A stretch of 10,477 nt of DNA from Saprospirales bacterium (GTDB lineage Bacteria > Bacteroidota > Bacteroidia > Chitinophagales > JADJOU01), in the NCBI GenBank assembly GCA_947461165.1, contig CANHJR010000018.1:1-10477 (forward strand). Direction: 5' to 3'. A program made the translations under genes and the position numbers. Of the stretch, positions 7,040 through 10,477 are shown piece by piece. The notes below the pieces were generated by a model. It was not told the DNA's origin, ran no database searches, and was given only the letters and a program-made list of their open reading frames with translations. Position 1 is the first letter of the stretch, and each line of letters begins with the position of its first letter.

Positions 7040-7774
7040 ATGAAAAATACGCTCGTCATTATTCCGACTTACAACGAAAAAGACAATGTGGCATCCATGA
7101 TCGAGGCTGTCATGTCCCTTGGCGAGAAATTTGATTTGCTTATAATAGATGACGGATCACCAGATGGTACCGCTCAGATAGTCAAAGATCACCAATCAAA
7201 ATTCCAAGATCGTATTCATATGATAGAACGAGAAGGGAAGCTTGGTCTTGGAACAGCATATATTCGTGGTTTTGAGTGGGCATTAGAAAAAACTTATATC
7301 AAAATCTGTGAGATGGATTGTGATTTTTCGCATAGTCCGTCCGATCTACCAAGACTTTGTGAAGCCGTGGACCAAGGTGCTGATGTCGCTGTTGGGTCTC
7401 GATATGTCGATGGTGGAGGAGTCTACAATTGGCCGAAGCGGAGGATTTTATTGTCCCGTGGTGCATCCCTCTACGCAGGATTAGTTACTGGAATACCAGT
7501 GAAGGATACGACAGCTGGCTTTGTCTGTTATAGTCGTAATTTTCTAGAAAAACTAAACTTTGAAAAAATCGTATTCAAAGGGTATGCATTTCAGATTCAA
7601 ATGAAATATGCTGCATATCTACTTGGATTTAAAATTGTCGAGGTCCCTATATTCTTTAAAGATAGAGAAGAAGGTGTTTCCAAAATGTCTGGCAATATCA
7701 TCACCGAAGCTATTTTTGGAATTCTCAAGTTGCGATTTGATTCTTCCAAGGAAGATTATGCAAGGTCTAAGTAG
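7040..7774 (+). CDS. Dpm1-like polyprenol-phosphate glycosyltransferase (GT2)
   Basis: Family 2 glycosyltransferase of the dolichol/polyprenol-phosphate mannose synthase type, which moves mannose (or another hexose) from a nucleotide sugar to a polyprenyl phosphate at the cytoplasmic membrane face. Motifs: 'VIIPTYNE' (6-13) opening the GT-A fold, 'IIDDGSPDGT' (35-44), the metal-binding acidic motif 'EMDCDFSH' (91-98, D93 and D95), 'GSRYVDGG' (119-126), 'DTTAGF' (156-161) and 'FFKDREEGVSKM' (205-216), which is characteristic of Dpm1-type enzymes. With 244 residues and no C-terminal membrane helices it is the soluble, peripheral form. The lipid-linked sugar could feed protein O-glycosylation, known in Bacteroidota, or lipid glycosylation (inference). 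It is the last gene of the purM-DinB-dnaQ run and converges on the haloperoxidase-like gene with 27 bases between. A 12-base palindrome, AGCTAATTAGCT (7773-7784), overlaps its stop but has no U-run. Confidence 0.92.
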   Translation: MKNTLVIIPTYNEKDNVASMIEAVMSLGEKFDLLIIDDGSPDGTAQIVKDHQSKFQDRIHMIEREGKLGLGTAYIRGFEWALEKTYIKICEMDCDFSHSPSDLPRLCEAVDQGADVAVGSRYVDGGGVYNWPKRRILLSRGASLYAGLVTGIPVKDTTAGFVCYSRNFLEKLNFEKIVFKGYAFQIQMKYAAYLLGFKIVEVPIFFKDREEGVSKMSGNIITEAIFGILKLRFDSSKEDYARSK

Positions 7775-7801
7775 CTAATTAGCTTACAACCACTATTTAG
7801 A

Positions 7802-9352
7802 TTATTCGGCTCCGTCAGATTTTGCTCTTTCGATAGCGTAATTTCCGATTTTTTTACCTACAACAAGCCCTACTTCACAGTCAGATCGGTAGTGAATACA
7901 CCCATAAAGCCTGGAGTCAGAGGCCTCCTTTGCCATTTCATTATAATGATCCTTTTTTGTAGGATTCAAATATCCTAGGATTTGCGCAGCAGCGCCACTA
8001 AATGTGCTATGGCCAGAAATGAAGGCTGGAAAATTTGGCAGTCCTAAGCAGGTTTTAATTCTCGTATCCATTTGCATCGGGCGGGGATTGAAATAATAGT
8101 ATTTGGCATCCCAAGCAACGATGGCTGCATCCATAAGAGCCATGTTGAGCAAAGCCATGTTTCGAGACCATCGTGGTTCGCTCAGATTCATCTGCACATA
8201 GTCTTCTGATGCTATATGATTCCAATGGCCAGGAGGTGTGTAGGTCCGAATCCCATCAGCCCAGAAGTTTGCTATCCGCTCTTGGTCTCGAGTAAGGTTG
8301 CCAGAAAATTGTAGGATTTCTTCCAATTCTTTTTTGAATTGATCAGAATGAACGGAAGGTGGTGGAGATGGCCTCAAGTTAGCAGCAATTGCTGAAGTTG
8401 GAAATAAGAAAGGCTGAACCTTCCCAAATAAGGGCAACATTGGCGGTCTTGGGGGTGATTCTTGGCTTATCCATGGCGTTTCTCCTCTGGAAACGGCAGT
8501 TTGTTCTAGGTTTTTCCAAAGAGAAGCATTGCCACCTGCTGTTCCTGCACCATCTGTTTTCGCCCTTGAAATAAACTTGGATGCAACTTCTTTGCCAAGT
8601 TGCATACTAGCTTCCCAATCGCTTTCAGTGCAGCTACCACCAGCCATGCGAGCTTTCTTGTGTTCCAATACCTTTGTATTGATAGTTTCAAAATCTGCTG
8701 GAAATAGTAGCTTCATAATCTCAAGTGAAACACCAGCAATAACAGCATCTTCGCAGGGAAAGGATGAAATATAGTTGTTTTTGAAGGACGATCTGATTTG
8801 GGAATCTGTTTCAAAAGGAAACTTCTTCCGATAGATTTTTTTATAATGATAAGCAACTATCAAAGCATCATATTGAGAAGCACTCAAATAGGCATAGGCT
8901 CTCGCTGCATAAGGCGGTGTGGCAAAGGGAAATGTCGGATATGCAAAAGGGTTGTTGCTATTTGGAATCGGATATGAACCATCTGGATTTTGGTATGGAG
9001 GAAGGTTGTTTTTTGCCACCAACTCTCTCATGATTTCATTCCAGCGTAGAATACTACCACTGCCCCAATAGTTGATCAGATTTTGATCTGAAGAAGATAA
9101 ATTTGCCTGAATATCTTTGATCTTTTTGATCTCAATTGGATATAAATTAGAATTTACATCCATTGGTGCTGGACAATTTATGTCGCCTGTTTTGGTTAAT
9201 AATATAAACTTCCAATCGTTCGTATTGGTATCCAACCTCGTAGGATTGAGGGTTGGATATGATAGGTTGTCTTCTTGAATAGTTTTGGAGCAGGAGCTCA
9301 AAAATATTATTGTCAAAAAACTGAATATATATAATTTGTTTTGTCGAGTCAT
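7802..9352 (-). CDS. Vanadium haloperoxidase/PAP2-superfamily lipoprotein
   Basis: Exported lipoprotein of 516 residues. The signal 'KLYIFSFLTIIFLSSCS' ends in a lipobox with Cys21 as the likely lipidated residue, placing it in the periplasm or outer membrane. The full active-site signature of the vanadium-dependent haloperoxidase/PAP2 acid phosphatase superfamily is in the C-terminal half: K417-x6-R424-P425, then S446-G447-H448 (ISGH in place of PSGH), then S480-R481-x5-H487-x3-D491. These residues bind phosphate or vanadate. Whether the enzyme is a halide oxidase or a phosphatase cannot be told from them. The length and long N-terminal half fit bacterial 'vanadium-dependent haloperoxidase' proteins rather than short PAP2 membrane phosphatases. 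Residues 151-269 align without gaps to 397-515 (see repeat entries), so the protein is an internal duplication with a degenerate first copy. The gene begins 6 bases after the upstream beta-barrel gene, so the two are almost certainly co-transcribed. Confidence 0.88.
   Translation of the reverse strand: MTRQNKLYIFSFLTIIFLSSCSKTIQEDNLSYPTLNPTRLDTNTNDWKFILLTKTGDINCPAPMDVNSNLYPIEIKKIKDIQANLSSSDQNLINYWGSGSILRWNEIMRELVAKNNLPPYQNPDGSYPIPNSNNPFAYPTFPFATPPYAARAYAYLSASQYDALIVAYHYKKIYRKKFPFETDSQIRSSFKNNYISSFPCEDAVIAGVSLEIMKLLFPADFETINTKVLEHKKARMAGGSCTESDWEASMQLGKEVASKFISRAKTDGAGTAGGNASLWKNLEQTAVSRGETPWISQESPPRPPMLPLFGKVQPFLFPTSAIAANLRPSPPPSVHSDQFKKELEEILQFSGNLTRDQERIANFWADGIRTYTPPGHWNHIASEDYVQMNLSEPRWSRNMALLNMALMDAAIVAWDAKYYYFNPRPMQMDTRIKTCLGLPNFPAFISGHSTFSGAAAQILGYLNPTKKDHYNEMAKEASDSRLYGCIHYRSDCEVGLVVGKKIGNYAIERAKSDGAE
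7808..8164 (-). repeat. Protein-level repeat, C-terminal (catalytic) copy
   Basis: Encodes residues 397-515 of the haloperoxidase-like lipoprotein. It carries all catalytic residues (K417, R424, H448, R481, H487, D491). It matches residues 151-269 at a constant offset of 246 residues; by hand count 34 of 119 positions are identical. Confidence 0.75.
8546..8902 (-). repeat. Protein-level repeat, N-terminal (degenerate) copy
   Basis: Encodes residues 151-269 of the same protein. The clearest matches are 'DALIVAYHYK' (162-171) to 'DAAIVAWDAK' (408-417), and 'ISRAKTDGA' (261-269) to 'IERAKSDGA' (507-515). Active-site equivalents are mostly lost: K171 (kept), F178 for Arg, C200-E201-D202 for Ser-Gly-His, R235 (kept), C241 for His, D245 (kept). 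It therefore probably has a structural role. Confidence 0.7.
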
Positions 9353-9358
9353 TTGATC

Positions 9359-10279
9359 TTAATTGGATGTGGAACCGAAAATATAAAACGCCCCGAATTG
9401 AATGCCAGACAATTGTCCCATGTTTTTTCCACGAAAGACAGTATACCCATTTACCAAAAAGGACAAACCGGATACCGGAGTTTCTATTTTGGCATAAAAG
9501 CCGAGACGTTGGAAATCCATTTCATTACTTGGAAAAGGCATTCCGTTCTTTGGGATATCAAACCCACCTAGTGTATTGGTGTATTCGTGGTATATATCGG
9601 CTATAAATTGATCATTTCGATAACCAAATCGTGTATTGTAATGGTATTGATTTGGAATCTCAACTTGATTGCTATAAATCATTCTATCCGTATAGTATGT
9701 ATTTCTATCCAAGGTGATATTTGATCGGTAAATGTATGCTCCAGAAACAGTCATATACCAGTTGTTTTCCTCATAATCTAAAAGGAATCGAGCAGTTATG
9801 TTGTGGCTGCCTCTTCCTATTGATAACGGCATAAAGTCAGGGTTATAATTGCTAGCTGGAAATGAATAACCACCTAATCCAATGATTTGTATATTTCCAT
9901 TTAGAAATTTCTTATCTAGAGCTTGAAATTTAACCCATAAACTAGCATCTTGAATGCCATTTTGGCTAGCAAGGTTGCCTGCAGTTGTATTGGAATGAAT
10001 ATATGGAATCGAAAAGATAACGTTGAGGCGATCGCTCAACCCATAATTCCCCATTACTGATAATGCCTTGTATTGGACGGTTCCGAGGTTAGCATTGTCC
10101 CGATTGAATTCACTTTCCCAATAACGATTGAAACTGCTTGTTTCCGCTGTCGTACCTACGCAAAAAATATTTTTGGACATAAATAAGCCATCAAATTCAG
10201 TTTGTGCATTTATACTGCTGCATAAAACGAAAAGAATTCCAAAGAATGAAAGCTTTGTTAAGACTAATTTATTTTTCAA
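9359..10279 (-). CDS. Outer-membrane beta-barrel protein (phenol-degradation MetA/transporter-like)
   Basis: Exported 306-residue protein, probably an outer-membrane barrel. The signal peptide has K2-K4 and K9, a core 'FFGILFVLCSSINA' and a likely signal peptidase I site INA|Q at 25/26. The mature part alternates polar and hydrophobic residues with many aromatics. 'NYGLSDRLNVIFSIPYI' type sequence at 78-94, 'GIQDASLWVKFQAL' at 108-121 and 'GLGGYSFPASNY' at 134-145 resemble the MetA-pathway-of-phenol-degradation/'transporter' family (PF13557), whose members are putative channels of uncertain substrate. The start is TTG at 10279: no in-frame ATG lies between it and an upstream TAG five codons back, and the next internal Met (residue 34) would remove the signal peptide. 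A -7 element lies at 10302-10309. It is followed 6 bases later by the haloperoxidase-like lipoprotein, suggesting that the two act together at the outer membrane. Confidence 0.8.
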   Translation of the reverse strand: MKNKLVLTKLSFFGILFVLCSSINAQTEFDGLFMSKNIFCVGTTAETSSFNRYWESEFNRDNANLGTVQYKALSVMGNYGLSDRLNVIFSIPYIHSNTTAGNLASQNGIQDASLWVKFQALDKKFLNGNIQIIGLGGYSFPASNYNPDFMPLSIGRGSHNITARFLLDYEENNWYMTVSGAYIYRSNITLDRNTYYTDRMIYSNQVEIPNQYHYNTRFGYRNDQFIADIYHEYTNTLGGFDIPKNGMPFPSNEMDFQRLGFYAKIETPVSGLSFLVNGYTVFRGKNMGQLSGIQFGAFYIFGSTSN

Positions 10280-10301
10280 AATAAGTTGTTTCTATTCTTA
10301 A

Positions 10302-10309
10302 CAAAACTA
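10302..10309 (-). promoter_or_regulatory. Bacteroidota-type -7 element for the barrel/haloperoxidase operon
   Basis: On the minus strand this reads TAGTTTTG, the same octamer as at purM. It lies 22 bases before the TTG start, between the gldB-like stop and the barrel gene. A TTTG at 10325-10322 (minus) is only 12 bases away, too close for a standard -33 element, which is expected 19-21 bases away. Confidence 0.45.
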
Positions 10310-10333
10310 AATAAAAATTCCCAAAAAATAGAT

Positions 10334-10477
10334 TTATTTCTTCGGTTTATAATTAGCCTTGGTCAAAATCTCTTTAGGTGAGGTTGTCAAAATCTCCATT
10401 AGAGATTTATTCGTTTTGTCTGCATAGGCCTTTACGATCTGCCATCCAATCCAAGATCCTACATTCCCTGGGCTTTC
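10334..10477 (-). CDS. gldB: GldB-like gliding motility lipoprotein, C-terminal fragment (5' part beyond window)
   Basis: The minus strand is open from the right edge to a TAA at 10334-10336 and encodes 47 residues, beginning 'ESPGNVGSWIGWQIVKAYAD' and ending 'EILTKANYKPKK'. This matches the C-terminus of GldB as I remember it: a 'SPGR(V/I)GQW-GWQIVRSY' segment, a helix, then a '(I/L)-x-K-(S/A)-x-YKPK(K/R)' end. GldB is a lipoprotein required for gliding motility in Flavobacterium johnsoniae and is present widely in Bacteroidota, also outside gliders. Only the 3' end is visible, so the lipobox and the rest of the protein cannot be checked. It lies 54 bases upstream of the barrel gene on the same strand with no terminator seen between. 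Confidence 0.72.
   Translation of the reverse strand, partial: ESPGNVGSWIGWQIVKAYADKTNKSLMEILTTSPKEILTKANYKPKK

Noticed and set aside
7773..7784. Perfect 12-base palindrome AGCTAATTAGCT at the stop of the Dpm1-like gene
   Set aside because: There is no GC-rich stem, usable loop or U-run on either strand. It is short enough to occur by chance in AT-rich DNA and is not callable as a terminator or operator.
8506..8774. Small plus- and minus-strand frames inside the haloperoxidase-like gene
   Set aside because: They overlap a continuous frame whose protein aligns with itself as a repeat across this very region, so the gene is not frameshifted here and the others are shadows.

Overview
The window reads as ordinary chromosome from a member of the Bacteroidota, probably a gliding lineage near Saprospiria or Chitinophagia (the rank is an inference). 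Grounds: the DnaE, PurM and DnaQ proteins look like the forms typical of this phylum; the C-terminus of a GldB-like gliding lipoprotein lies at the right edge; no start codon has a clear Shine-Dalgarno sequence; and the Bacteroidota -7 promoter element TAnnTTTG lies just before several starts. The DNA is AT-rich and gene-dense. The longest stretch without a gene is 191 bases (4339-4529). I see no tRNA, rRNA, CRISPR array, insertion sequence or phage gene.

Left part, plus strand (1-3244): the last 244 codons of dnaE (DNA polymerase III alpha, cut by the window edge); a membrane fatty acid desaturase with all three histidine boxes, closed by a strong intrinsic terminator; the ribosome-assembly GTPase gene ysxC/engB; and pyrE (orotate phosphoribosyltransferase). 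These are housekeeping genes that are not obviously one pathway. A minus-strand orphan follows (3274-4338), encoding an exported 354-residue protein that I cannot assign to a family.

Middle part, plus strand (4530-7774): purM (purine synthesis), a DinB-fold putative metalloenzyme, a DnaQ-like 3'-5' exonuclease with an extra C-terminal domain, and a Dpm1-like polyprenol-phosphate glycosyltransferase. Gaps of 8 to 24 bases suggest co-transcription. The purM promoter is probably in the 191-base divergent region.

Right part, minus strand (reading 10477 to 7802): the 3' end of a gldB-like gene, then an outer-membrane beta-barrel gene with a TTG start, then 6 bases later a lipoprotein of the vanadium haloperoxidase/PAP2 phosphatase superfamily. 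That lipoprotein shows an internal duplication in one colinear register: the C-terminal copy keeps the full active-site signature and the N-terminal copy has lost most of it. This two-gene envelope cassette and the orphan exported protein are the least ordinary content. I found no convincing evidence of a wholly new multi-gene system.
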